DNA from: Pseudonocardia sp. ICBG1293
GTDB lineage: Bacteria > Actinomycetota > Actinomycetes > Mycobacteriales > Pseudonocardiaceae
Assembly (NCBI RefSeq): GCF_020131355.1
Contig: NZ_JAHLEL010000030.1
Location: forward strand, 1 to 48,143
Reading direction: 5' to 3'
DNA: 48,143 nt
Shown: in pieces, positions 8,114-16,847 of the stretch
Position numbering within the stretch: the stretch's first letter is position 1
How the letters are laid out: each line of letters begins with the position of its first letter
Translations under genes and position numbers: made by a program
Notes under the pieces: model-generated
Database searches by the model: none
Told to the model about the DNA's origin: nothing
Seen by the model: the letters and a program-made list of their open reading frames with translations, nothing else

Positions 8114-8332
8114 CGCCGGTGTCGGTTCGACTCTGACCGGGGGCACCGTCGGGGTGCTGAGTAAATGTCATTCCGGCCGGTCACCTCGCCGGACCATCGT
8201 ATTCCGGCGAACGGTTTCAGGGGTGCGGTGCCGTCGCACCGGCCGACTTCTTTCTGTAGTGTTTACTCTTGTTCGGGTTGCTCCGATTTGCGGTGGCTTC
8301 CATGGTGCGGTTCTGGATGTGAGGTCAGGGAT

Positions 8333-8660
8333 ATGGCTCAGGTGACTCGGGTGGAGTTGGTGGATGACCTGGAGGGGGCCGGCGGATGAGACGGTGCGGT
8401 TCGGGGTGGACGGGAAGTCGTATGTGATTGATTTGAAGTCGGAGAACGTGGAGTTGTTCCGGTCGGCGGTGGCGGATTTCGTGGCGGCGGCGCGGCGGGA
8501 CACGGCGACCGGCGTGAAGAGTGCGCGTCGCAGCGGGTCGGGGCTGGGTCGGGCGGAGAATCGGGCGATCCGGGAGTGGGCTCGCAACAACGACTATCCG
8601 ATTTCTGAGCGGGGCAGGATCCCGGCGCACGTGGTCACCGCCTACCACCAGAGCAACTGA
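8333..8660 (+). pseudogene. lsr2: Lsr2-type nucleoid protein with frameshift
   Basis: Lsr2 is the actinobacterial H-NS-like protein that bridges and silences AT-rich DNA. ATG 8333 reads [15 protein letters not shown] in one frame; after the G run at about 8374-8379 the homology continues in the next frame as [19 protein letters not shown]. The C-terminal DNA-binding domain is intact, with [19 protein letters not shown] and the AT-hook-like RGR in [14 protein letters not shown]. Deleting one G restores the full protein of about 109 residues. A real mutation, a sequencing error or slippage could each explain it. ISa copy 2 begins 6 bases after the stop. Confidence 0.85.
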
Positions 8661-8665
8661 GCATG

Positions 8666-9590
8666 GAGCCTTTTCCATCGTGATTCCGCAGGTCAGTGGT
8701 GGGTCTCGATCCGGTTGAGGACGGTGATCGCGGCGATGATGGTCCCGGCGTAGCGGGGGCAGCAGCGGAGCCGGTCCAACACGTGCCAGCCCTTGAGTTC
8801 AGCGACGGCTTGTTCGACTCGGCAGCGGATACGGGCGTGAGCGTGGTTCACCGCTTTCTGCCCGGTCGACAGACGATGTCGTGTCCGGTGACGCTTGTAG
8901 GGGGTCCGGATCGTCCCGCCGGCGCCTTGGTAGGCCTTGTCCGCCCAGGTCTCGATGTTTCGGCTGTCCAGGGTGTCGATCACACCGGTTCGGCGGGCGG
9001 CGGTCACATCGTGGGTGGAACCCGGTAACGGCGGTGAGGCCCACAACAGGCGACCGAACGGATCAGCGAGGACCTGGACGTTCACTCCATGGCGGCGGTG
9101 GCGTCCGGAATAGAAGCGGCGCTGACCGGCGACGCGGTCGATCGGGACCAGGGTCCCGTCCAGCAGCACCCAGGCCAGAGCCCCGATTCGATGTCCGACC
9201 TGGCCGATGTCTTCGGCCAGCGCAGCGAGCAGAGTCAGGGTGTCGTGAACGTAGCGCCAAGCGGTACTGGTCGCGATCTTGACCCCGGCCGCGAGACGGG
9301 CGTAGGTGGTCACCGTTGCGTAGATGCGCGAGGCCGAGCAGGGCCTGCTGACCTGCGGTGAGCCGCCACCAGCGTCCTGCCCGCCCACGCCGTTCCCGAC
9401 GGATCATCGCGCTGAGCTGGGCAAGAGTATGAGTCGACAACGCGATCGCAGCAGGGTAGGACAACACGACGAGGCTCCCGGTCAGGATGGTCGATCTTGG
9501 ACGACTGCTGCCCTCCCGGGAGCCTCACCCCACTACGCCCCCGACCCCTCAAAAAGCCGCTGACCAGCGAAATCACGACGGAAAAGGCTC
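8666..9590 (-). mobile_element. ISa copy 2 (925 bp)
   Basis: Same length and same ends as copy 1, in the opposite orientation. It lies between the stop of lsr2 and the 3' end of a minus-strand hypothetical, which it cuts at 9591. No convincing target duplication is seen. Confidence 0.93.
8693..9467 (-). CDS. ISa transposase, copy 2 (two frames)
   Basis: The predicted products are residue-for-residue the same as in copy 1: MLSYPAAIALS starts at 9467 and the DDE frame ends at 8693 (VLNRIETHH). The switch between frames lies at about 9307-9312, the position equivalent to copy 1. That the three copies are the same, including the frame break, shows the element moved recently while already split. 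Confidence 0.8.
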
Positions 9591-9962
9591 CTTGTCGAGG
9601 TTCCTCAGGATGTTCACGCGGCCCTTGGCGGTCAAGGTGCCGGTCCAGTCCGGGCGCCACAGCTTCCCAGGGGGCGCCATCTCCTCTCGGCGGTGGGAGG
9701 CGAGCATCCCGCCGACCGACGCGTAGGTCTCCTTCATCGCCGCGAGCGCAATGGCAGCGCCGAGCTCGTGGGCGGCCTCCTTGATCCGCAGCTCGGCGAG
9801 GCCATGGCGGATCCGCTCGGAGAACATAGCCAGCGGGCGGCCGCTGTCGAGCCAGATGTAGGACTCGACGACGTCGAACTGGACGCCAACAGAATCGGCG
9901 TAGATCAGGGTGGGCAGGCGAACTGGTCGGTGTCCGATTGGCCGCACCCGCACGCTGCGCAC
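9591..9962 (-). pseudogene. Hypothetical protein truncated by ISa copy 2
   Basis: The open frame starts at or before GTG 9962; the real start may be internal because the first residues are Arg/Val-rich filler. The part with protein-like composition reads YADSVGVQFDVVESYIWLD, then helical ELRIKEAAHELGAAIALAAM. It is cut at 9590, where the frame passes into the IS terminal repeat. There is no signal peptide or membrane segment. The family is not recognised. Confidence 0.4.
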
Positions 9963-10118
9963 CCGGGGCCTGACCAGCTCGTCTCGGCCGCCGATTCAGC
10001 CGGCCCCACCAGTACCCCCGGCCCCGAATCGACGCTGCCTCATCCTGGTTTGACCTGTGGCGCGCGCGGCGAACGCTCCGTACCTAACCGTCGCGGCTGA
10101 GGCTGATTGCGTGGCGGA

Positions 10119-10141
10119 AAGATCCGGGCTAAGATCCGGGC
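10119..10141 (+). promoter_or_regulatory. Tandem 11-bp repeat upstream of the toxin gene
   Basis: AAGATCCGGGC occurs at 10119-10129 and again at 10131-10141, 12 bases apart and 32 bases before the toxin start. The spacing puts both copies near one helical turn, as for a repressor or activator site. This is suggestive only. Confidence 0.4.
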
Positions 10142-10172
10142 GCCGGTCATCATCAATCGATCGAGGCAACAG

Positions 10173-10664
10173 ATGGACGCAAAAAGCCGACGTTCTAGAA
10201 GTCTTTATAGGCCAATAGTTGCGCTTTTCGCAGCGCTTCTTACAAGCCTTCTGACCATCAGTGCACAGCCAGCATTCGCGACTTCGGTAGTGTCGAGCAG
10301 TAGTTCCGCTGCAACCGGACTCCTCCAGGCACAAGCTGGCTACCGCCCCCTCAACGCGGCAAACGCTCGATATAATCTGTCCGTGCGGACAGGCAAGAAT
10401 CCGCCGAACTGTCAAGCTCATCACATGATCCCGCAGAAGTTCGTTCGGCAGGCTGGTGTGGCTGGCGTGAATATCCACGACCCGATTCACCTAGTCTGGT
10501 GGACCTCTACTCCGGGTATCGCGAATAACCACCAGAGCATGGCGGGACGATACAACCAGGAATGGGACCGATTCTTCGCTGCGAATCGCGCTCCGACAGC
10601 TACCCGGATCATCGCAGAGAAGAATCGTCTCAACGGAATCTATCGGAGCCACTACCGCTGCTAG
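10173..10664 (+). CDS. Secreted AHH/HNH-like nuclease toxin candidate
   Basis: ATG 10173 is preferred over the upstream in-frame start at 10107 because it places a Sec signal peptide at the N-terminus: basic SRRSRSLYR, hydrophobic VALFAALLTSLLTIS, then AQPAFATS as the cleavage region. The mature part has QAHHMIPQKFVRQAG (the [AG]HH start of the AHH/HNH-type ββα-metal nuclease fold), then GVNIHDPIHLVWW and a second histidine in NNHQSMAGRYNQEWDRFF. This is the layout of nuclease toxins found at the C-termini of polymorphic toxins, here with its own signal peptide. The partner at 10672 probably neutralises it in the producer. The base composition is visibly lower in GC than the backbone. Confidence 0.7.
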   Translation: MDAKSRRSRSLYRPIVALFAALLTSLLTISAQPAFATSVVSSSSSAATGLLQAQAGYRPLNAANARYNLSVRTGKNPPNCQAHHMIPQKFVRQAGVAGVNIHDPIHLVWWTSTPGIANNHQSMAGRYNQEWDRFFAANRAPTATRIIAEKNRLNGIYRSHYRC

Positions 10665-10671
10665 GGCTGCA

Positions 10672-11190
10672 ATGTTAGATTGGATGCGAATCCAAGCGAA
10701 GTCCGGGTCTCAGGATATCTGGCTCGACGTCCAGGCCGACAACAAACCTGAGATTATGAGCGACCCATGGCTTATGCCGGATGGTAAGACGAAGGTTGAT
10801 CCGTTCGTCGAAGAGTGCCGACTGGATGAGATCCCGTTCGCAGTCTGGTTCGCTCCATACACTCATGGCAAGCAGCTAGGTGATATGTTGTGGACTGGAG
10901 GCTCTGGGCTCAAGATTGCATCGCGGCGGATGATCGAGGCGTTACAGGATGCAAACATCACAGGGTATCGAATCTTTGATGTCGACGTACGGGATCACGC
11001 TGGAAATCCGATCGAAGGATACGTCGGGTTCGCAACTGACCCGGGTCCAACGACTGACATCCAGAATATCTTTGACCAGGATGGTCAGAACTTCGCGTTC
11101 ATTACCAATAAGCGCGTGGTTGAAGCACTACGAAATCATGGAGCGGACAAACTCGACATCCAGCCGTATAATCCAAGCGAGTTTGACTGA
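10672..11190 (+). CDS. Probable immunity protein (DUF1629/Imm-like), 172 aa
   Basis: It starts 7 bases after the toxin stop with AGGG just upstream, so the two genes should be co-transcribed. The protein has no signal peptide. Its C-terminal half (KIASRRMIEALQDANITGYR, then IFDVDVRDHAGNPIEGYVGF, then ITNKRVVEALRNHGADKL) resembles the imm11/imm43-type DUF1629 immunity fold, where a conserved S/T-x-R-x-x-x-x-L helix is followed by a YxxxDV strand. The second codon is TTA and another TTA occurs in EALQD, both rare in high-GC actinobacteria. The family assignment is by eye and moderate. Confidence 0.6.
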   Translation: MLDWMRIQAKSGSQDIWLDVQADNKPEIMSDPWLMPDGKTKVDPFVEECRLDEIPFAVWFAPYTHGKQLGDMLWTGGSGLKIASRRMIEALQDANITGYRIFDVDVRDHAGNPIEGYVGFATDPGPTTDIQNIFDQDGQNFAFITNKRVVEALRNHGADKLDIQPYNPSEFD

Positions 11191-11430
11191 CGCCACCACA
11201 GGACGGCCCTTAGAGCGTCCGACATAGACGGACTGGATTCCCTGCAAGATCAAGATCGCCCGAGATATCCAGTACCGATACCTACTCTCTCGCCGGCCCT
11301 CGACTAGCGCCCTTCCTCTATTGCCGGACGCTCTTAACCGTGCGGTGCGATAGCTCACTCTAGGCTGAGTCAAGAACGCTCCGTCGCTCTACACTCGGGG
11401 ACAGAATTCAGCGATGGGAGACAGTAAATC

Positions 11431-11862
11431 ATGATCCTGAGATCGACAATTGTTCGGGCCACTTTGCCAGTGCCCGTAGCTCTCAGCCTCGCGATAGGAG
11501 GTGGATTCGATATTGCTGCCGCGGCTCCGCAGAAGGATCCAGTACCAGTGGCTGGCGGCACGGCCGTCGCACCCGAGAACCGCAACATCACTATCAATGA
11601 TGCCAGACTGGACGGAATCCAGCCACGAGGCGGATCCGTTCGCAACGTCGGTGGCGGAACCTGGAGCTACGGCACAGAGGTAGTAAGTGCTGGTAACAAG
11701 CGATGCTACTCAAACTACGTTCATCCGAATACCTACCATAGCTCGACAGCCGTAATCGGCAGTAGGACGAATAAGCAGTTCGCTGACCCCGCGGTCTGGA
11801 GCAACGCATCTGCGGTCAATTCCTTGGGCCAGACATGCCGAACATACTGGAACATCTACTAG
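11431..11862 (+). CDS. Lactococcin-972-family bacteriocin precursor
   Basis: ATG 11431 follows GGGAGA at 7-9 bases. A signal peptide (MILRSTIVRATLPVPVALSL, cleavage near IAAAAP) is followed by a propeptide-like stretch. The mature domain has the lactococcin 972 pattern: GGGTWSYGTE, CYSNYVHPNTYHSSTAVIG, then a WSNAS region and the aromatic C-terminus TYWNIY. Lactococcin 972 is a secreted non-lantibiotic bacteriocin that binds lipid II and blocks septum formation in Lactococcus. The following genes encode its usual membrane protein and ABC ATPase, which confirms the call. Confidence 0.88.
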   Translation: MILRSTIVRATLPVPVALSLAIGGGFDIAAAAPQKDPVPVAGGTAVAPENRNITINDARLDGIQPRGGSVRNVGGGTWSYGTEVVSAGNKRCYSNYVHPNTYHSSTAVIGSRTNKQFADPAVWSNASAVNSLGQTCRTYWNIY

Positions 11863-12979
11863 CGGCATGAAGTCGCAGAGGAAAACTGCACTCAAAATCG
11901 AACCATCCGGCAACTTCCTTGCGCTGGGGGATCATCCGCACCTCCTGTAATGGTTATGGAGAGGCGAACGATCACCTTGGGCACTATACCACTGGTATGG
12001 GATACGTGCGAATCATACTCGGATTGCTGTTCGTTGGAATCACTGCACTTACGGCGACCTCCGCAAGCATCAGCGGCATCCAGCAGCGGAAGGCTGACGA
12101 TCAGTCAGCTGCAGAGAAGGTCGGTGCGGCTTTCGTCTGGCCCGATGTCGGACCTGCGGCGGATCCGATTCTAGCGTTGCGGGTTCTTACCGAGGCAGCC
12201 GAGACTACGCATTCCAATGTAATCCGGACCTCGATTGGACTGACGGAGACTGACCGAACTCAAGTTACCCACTACACTCTGCTTGCAAACCATGGAAGCC
12301 GACTCTTCGAGAATTTTTCTTTAAGCTCCGGACGCTGGCCGAACCAACAAGAGCTTCGAGCTGGCACAACGATCGTCACTAACGCGCAGACCCGTGACTC
12401 GGCGATGCCCGTGGGTGTGCCTTCAGTTCCCCTCAATGGCTATGACCTGACCTTCGCAGGGATGAGTACGGCCTATAAGATGATCCCTGCCAGCGGACGC
12501 TATATAATCGAATCGCCAAATTCCGCCGCGGCCGATCATTTTATACAGATTGTAGCTGATCGCCTAAGGCAAGCTGGCCTCGTCGACCTTTCGAGCGACG
12601 ACTTACGCACAAATGAGTCGGCAGACTTACAGGCAAGCAATTCTAGTCTTGATCTTGTTACCTGGCTGCTTGTCGCAGTAGCTGTATTTATGACTATCTA
12701 CCTACTCCTGCGTGACGCGCGTCGGTTAGGTATCTTGCGGCTGAACGGGCACTCGGTCGGTCGCAGTTGGCTCCAGATTGTTGGCCGCCTTCAGATTTCT
12801 GTTACGGTGGTCGCTCTTCTCGTCTGCCTGGGCGCGGTAGCGCTTTCGCCGGGCATCGACATCCGACTAACGCAGCAAGTCCTACTAGCCCTCTTCACTT
12901 TCACCCTGGCGACGTTTACCGGCACTTTCGTTGCTGCTGCACTAGTGCTGCACGGTGTTCGTATCGGCGATCTAGTTAA

Positions 12980-13100
12980 GAGGTCATTTCAGAACGAGGT
13001 CGACGTGTCTGTTGTAGACGACAAGCGGCTATCTGACCTGCCGTTTGATCTGTCGTCGAGGGGTCAATGGAAACTCGACAAGTCGTTCTGAAACGACCTC
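12980..13100 (-). repeat. MITE-1 copy 1 (121 bp), in the bacteriocin permease gene
   Basis: Starts GAGGTCATTTCAGAACGA and ends TCGTTCTGAAACGACCTC, flanked by TAA on both sides (12977-12979, 13101-13103). It has no coding capacity of its own. The orientation is opposite to that of copies 2, 3, 4 and 7. Confidence 0.92.
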
Positions 13101-14550
13101 TAAGGGCCTGCCCCTGGCAGGAAAAATGACGATCGGAGTTCTACTCTGCGTCGGAACAGTAAGTGCAGTCGTTCTTTCCATGACCCTTGTACAGTTGTGG
13201 AATGAGTCGAATCAGCTTAACAAGCAGGAACAGCTCGCATCTTCGTGGTCGGGAAACAGAGATTACGCGATCTTCTATCCCCGACTAGTTGGCCATGACT
13301 TTGTCGAGCTCACTAGTGGCGGGAACTCATCGTCCATAGCAGAGGCTCGTGACCTCTATCCAATCTTGGACTCACACGGAGCGCTCTTTGTCGAGTCGTC
13401 GAAGTTCGAGAACCCCCAAGAGCTAATGAAGTCACCCTCAGCGCCGCTGCCGCCAGCTCTTCGAGTAAATACGAACTACCTCGCGCGCTACCCGATTTCG
13501 GACGAGTCCGGGAAAGCCATCTCGATAAGCCCCAATGAGAAGCGCTGGGTAGTCGCAGTCCCGGCTCAGTACAAGCCGTATGCTTCCGCGATCGAGAAAA
13601 TGACCCTCGCAAGCCGTAACAGCAATAGTGAGCGTCAAGGCTCTATCCAAGCGGAGTCTAAAATTGTCGGACCAACGCCGATCGGGTACGCCCCGCAGCA
13701 GGCCCGGATCATCTGGACCGCTCCTGGGCAGCAAGTCTACAGCTTCAACCAGAACGTGAATCCTGAAGCTGGAAACATGATCACTGACCCGGTGGTTGAG
13801 GTTATCACTCCAGCCAACAGCTTGACCATTGATCGGTTCAACTCGATCACTGGATCGATCGGCACCGCCCTCAAAGTCAAGGTAGATGGCAATCCGGCGC
13901 TAGGGCGCGTCTCCTAACCCGGCTGGTCGGGCCTGCGCGATGATCAGTAGGTGTCGCGCCGTGCCGTCCTGACCGATGCCCAGTGGGACCGACTCGAGCC
14001 GTTACTGCCCTCGTCGGACGGGATGCCAGGGCGCCCGTTCGCCGATCACCGCAGAGTGATCGAGGGGGTCATCTACCGGTTCCGCTGCGGGCTGGCCTGG
14101 CGTGATGTCCCGGTCGAGTTCGGGCTGTGGCAGACCCTATGGAAACGCCACCGCCGCTACTGCGGTGACGGCACCTGGGACCAGGTTCTCGCAGCTCTGC
14201 TCGCCGATGCCGACTCCGCCGGTCTCGTGGACTGGGCCGTGTCGGTCGACTCGACGATCATCCGCGCTCACCAACACGCCGCGACCCTGCAGCGGGACAC
14301 AGGGGGCCGGATCGAACTACAAGAATCTGCTGATCGAGCCGCCCGATCACGCCTTGGGCCGCTCCCGCGGAGGGCTCGGCACGAAGATCCACCAGCTCGT
14401 TGACGGACACGGCCGCCCGCTGGTCGTACTGGTCGGCCCTGGCCAGGCCGGTGACGCCCCGATGTTCGCGCACCTGATGTCACATCTGAGCGTCGGACGG
14501 GTCGGTCCGGGCCGACCGCGGACCCGACCCGAGCGGGTCCGCGCAGATAA

Positions 14551-14671
14551 GAGGTCGTTTCAGAACGACTTGTCGAGTTTCCATTGACCCCTCGACGACA
14601 GATCAAACGGCAGGTCAGATAGCCGCTTGTCGTCTACAACAGACACGTCGACCTCGTTCTGAAATGACCTC
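14551..14671 (+). repeat. MITE-1 copy 2, inside ISd copy 1
   Basis: 121 bp, starting GAGGTCGTTTCAGAACGA and flanked by TAA on both sides. Together with copy 3 in the same orientation it frames the 3' third of the ISd transposase. Confidence 0.92.
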
Positions 14672-14674
14672 TAA

Positions 14675-14826
14675 GAGCGTCCGGCAGTAGAGGTGGCCGT
14701 GTGTCGGTGTTGGTAGAGACACGGACCTGCAAGTGATCATGGGATTGCTGATGTCCTGATGGTCGCCTGGAGAGTCCGTGCCTCTACCTGCAACGACACC
14801 CCCACGACCTCATTTGCCGGGCGCTC
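14675..14826 (+). repeat. MITE-2 copy 1 (152 bp), inside ISd copy 1
   Basis: Starts GAGCGTCCGGCAGTAGAGG and ends CATTTGCCGGGCGCTC, with TAA on both sides. The first 110 or so bases match the left end of ISe at 23104, including the sequence around its transposase start codon, so this is an internally deleted ISe derivative. Confidence 0.9.
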
Positions 14827-15112
14827 TAAGGCCTACTCCTCACGCGCCATCCGCGCCCACCTGCGCAGACGACGGATCGTCGCGGTCATCCCGGAGCCGG
14901 CTGACCAGCAGGGACACCGGAAACGACGCGGCACACGCGGCGGCCGACCACCGGCGTTCGACCGGGTCGACTACCGCGGCCGCAACGTCGTCGAACGCGG
15001 GTTCTGCGAGGTCAAGCAGTGGCGCGGCCTCGCGACCCGCTACGACAAACTCGCCCTGACCTACCGCGGCGGAGTTGCACTGAAGGCCATCGTCACCTGG
15101 TTGCGCACTTTA

Positions 15113-15233
15113 GAGGTCGTTTCAGAACGACTTGTCGAGTTTCCATTGACCCCTCGACGACAGATCAAACGGCAGGTCAGATAGCCGCTTGTCGTCTACA
15201 ACAGACACGTCGACCTCGTTCTGAAATGACCTC
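15113..15233 (+). repeat. MITE-1 copy 3, near the right end of ISd copy 1
   Basis: 121 bp with TTA duplicated at 15110-15112 and 15234-15236. Same orientation as copy 2. It replaces the last few codons of the ISd transposase. Confidence 0.92.
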
Positions 15234-15250
15234 TTAGGAGACACGCCCTA

Positions 15251-16373
15251 GTGTTGCGGTAACTAGGTTACTTTACTCACGGGCTGGTTTACGGGATCAT
15301 GAGCTGTGCCGTTGACTGTGACCGTGGACGTTCCGGCCGCCGACCGCGAGGTGTTGGAGTCCTGGCTGCGTTCCTCGTCGGTTTCGGCGGGACTGGCCCG
15401 ACGGGGCAGGATCGTGTTGCTGGCCGCGGACGGGGTGGCGGTCAAGGACATCGTCACACTGGTCGGGGCGTCGAAGGCGACGGTGATCGGGTGGAAGAAG
15501 CGTTACGCCGCTGAGGGGATCGCCGGGCTGGCCGACCGGCCCAAGGCGGGCCGGCCGCCGGTGATCGACGAGGTCGCGGTCGTGCTCGCCACGCTGGAAC
15601 CGCCGCCTGAGCGGCTCGGAGTCACGCACTGGTCGTCACGGCTGCTCGGTGCCGAGCTCGGGATCTCCCACGTGTGGATCGGCAAGATTTGGCGGCGGTG
15701 GGGGCTGCAGCCGTGGAAGTCCGAGACGTTCAAGTTCTCCACCGATCCCGAGCTCGAAGCCAAGGTCCGCGACATCGTCGGGTTGTATCTGAACCCGCCG
15801 GACAAGGCCGTCGTGCTCTGCGTCGACGAGAAATCCCAGGTCCAGGCCCTGGACCGGACAGCGCCGATCCTGCCGATCATGCCCGGTATCCCGGAGAAAC
15901 GGACGCATGACTACGTCCGTCACGGCACCACCACGCTGTTCGCGGCGTTAGAGGTCGCGACCGGGCGGGTCGAGCAGGCGTGCCTGCCGCGGCATCGCCA
16001 TCAGGAGTTCCTGCGGTTCCTCAAGCAGGTCGCGAAGGCCTACCCGCGGCGCAAGCTGCACCTGGTGGTGGACAACTACGCGACCCACAAGCACCCCGCA
16101 GTGAAGGCCTGGCTGGCCCGCAACCCGCGGATCACCCTGCACTTCACCCCGACCTCGGGATCGTGGCTGAACATGGTCGAGGTCTTTTTCGGGGTCATCA
16201 CCCGCCAGGCCATTCGCCGTGGCAGCTTCGGCAGCGTCAGAGAACTGATCGGCGCGATCGGCCGGTTCATCGACGGCTGGAACGAACGCTGCCACCCGTT
16301 CATCTGGACCAAACCCGCAGACGACCTACTCAACCACTGCCGACCCGGTCAAAGAACATCGTTTACGCGACAC
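15251..16373 (+). mobile_element. IS630-family element (1123 bp)
   Basis: The ends are GTGTTGCGGTAAC and GTTTACGCGACAC, flanked by TA at both sides, which is the invariant IS630 target. The left TA is shared with the end of ISd copy 1. Confidence 0.92.
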
Positions 16374-16376
16374 TAG
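15306..16376 (+). CDS. IS630-family transposase, 356 aa
   Basis: The N-terminal helix-turn-helix region includes DIVTLVGASKATVIGWKKRY, followed by a winged Arg/Pro linker (GLADRPKAGRPPVI). The DDE core has VLCVDEKSQVQAL (D), HLVVDNYATHKH (D) and SGSWLNMVEVFFGVITRQAI (E), the classic IS630 pattern. The frame is complete. The TAG stop uses the TA of the target duplication, so the last residue (H) is coded by the element and the stop by the join. The length matches the family. Confidence 0.93.
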   Translation: MPLTVTVDVPAADREVLESWLRSSSVSAGLARRGRIVLLAADGVAVKDIVTLVGASKATVIGWKKRYAAEGIAGLADRPKAGRPPVIDEVAVVLATLEPPPERLGVTHWSSRLLGAELGISHVWIGKIWRRWGLQPWKSETFKFSTDPELEAKVRDIVGLYLNPPDKAVVLCVDEKSQVQALDRTAPILPIMPGIPEKRTHDYVRHGTTTLFAALEVATGRVEQACLPRHRHQEFLRFLKQVAKAYPRRKLHLVVDNYATHKHPAVKAWLARNPRITLHFTPTSGSWLNMVEVFFGVITRQAIRRGSFGSVRELIGAIGRFIDGWNERCHPFIWTKPADDLLNHCRPGQRTSFTRH

Positions 16377-16847
16377 AGGATCTTCAGCCGATCCTTAGAG
16401 ATCTTCGATTAGATGACAACTTGCGCTTCCTCGTCACGCCTGATGAAGCCGCGCTAGCAGGGTTGGAAGAGTTGCGTTCGGGTATTGCACGTACATCGGT
16501 AGTCGGTGGAGCTACTGCAGTCACGGTGCTTGGGATCACAGCGGCATCGACCACTATTCTCGTTGACCGATACCGCCGAATATATGCCATCAGGCGCCTG
16601 CATGGCTTCCCAATTATTGGTGCAAGTCGAGAAATCGCAGTGATGCTATTCTCCAGCTGGGCGGCTCAATCCCTCCTCGCCTTTACTGTAGCCGGTACAA
16701 CCAGCGCACCTGAGAACATGGACGTGCTCTTCCTGACAACGTCTCTTATTGTTCTCATTGTGATCCTCATTCAGCTCCTCGTTGCAGCAGTAACGGTGCG
16801 AGTGCTTGATATTCGGTCGATCGCTGCAAGCGTGAAAGATTAGTGAC

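Larger units (their letters stand above)
3983..8147 (+). tRNA. tRNA with UAA anticodon, split by ISb, ISc and IS66
   Basis: The 5' half is 3983-4017 and starts with the acceptor strand GCCCCCG. The middle is 6598-6615 plus TSD-trimmed sequence, and the 3' half is 8122-8147 with TTCGACT (T loop) and the acceptor strand CGGGGGC at 8138-8144, then A and CC. Removing the three elements and one target duplication each gives a 74-nt cloverleaf. It has a perfect 7-bp acceptor, a D arm with GG, an anticodon stem GACCC/GGGTC around loop CTTAAAC, a variable loop of about 6 nt and a 5-bp T stem GTCGG/CTGAC. Anticodon TAA would read UUA (Leu). A short variable loop is unusual, because bacterial tRNA-Leu is normally class II. 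Encoded CCA is incomplete. The gene cannot be functional as it stands. Confidence 0.8.
13951..15112 (+). pseudogene. ISd transposase copy 1, broken by MITEs
   Basis: ORF A starts at 13951 (MSRRAVLTDAQWDRLEPLLP, then GRPFADHRRVIEGVIYRFRC and WRDVPVEFG). It moves to ORF B at the G run near 14302, as in the other copies. ORF B reads SNYKNLLIEPPDHALGRSRG and GTKIHQLVDGHGRP, then is cut after ERVRADK by MITE-1 plus MITE-2. It resumes at 14830 (AYSSRAIRAHLRRRRIVAVI) and is cut again after VTWLRTL by another MITE-1. Catalytic motifs are SVDSTIIRAH, ADKAYSS and VVERGFCEVKQWRG, but they are no longer in one frame. Confidence 0.88.
13903..15248 (+). mobile_element. ISd copy 1, itself carrying MITE-1, MITE-2 and MITE-1
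   Basis: The ends are GGGCGCGTCTCCTAA and TTAGGAGACACGCCC, flanked by TA on each side. The three internal repeats enlarge the normal 943 bp to 1346 bp. It lies inside the bacteriocin permease gene, directly next to IS630, with which it shares a TA. Confidence 0.93.
11997..16843 (+). pseudogene. Lactococcin-972 cluster membrane protein (DUF1430), interrupted
   Basis: The second gene of lactococcin-972 clusters is a large membrane protein paired with an ABC ATPase and linked to export or immunity. Here it lies in three parts. 11997-12979 has helices near residues 1-25 (MGYVRIILGLLFVGITALT) and about 215-330. 13104-13902 starts PLAGKMTIGVLLCVG and holds a second extracytoplasmic domain. 16374-16843 carries the last three helices and ends SIAASVKD. 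Removing MITE-1 with one TAA, and ISd plus IS630 with their TA copies, restores one frame across both joints (GDLVKGLP and GNPALEDLQ). At least four TTA codons occur. The start 11997 is chosen for its membrane-inserting N-terminus; 11919 is also open. Confidence 0.85.
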
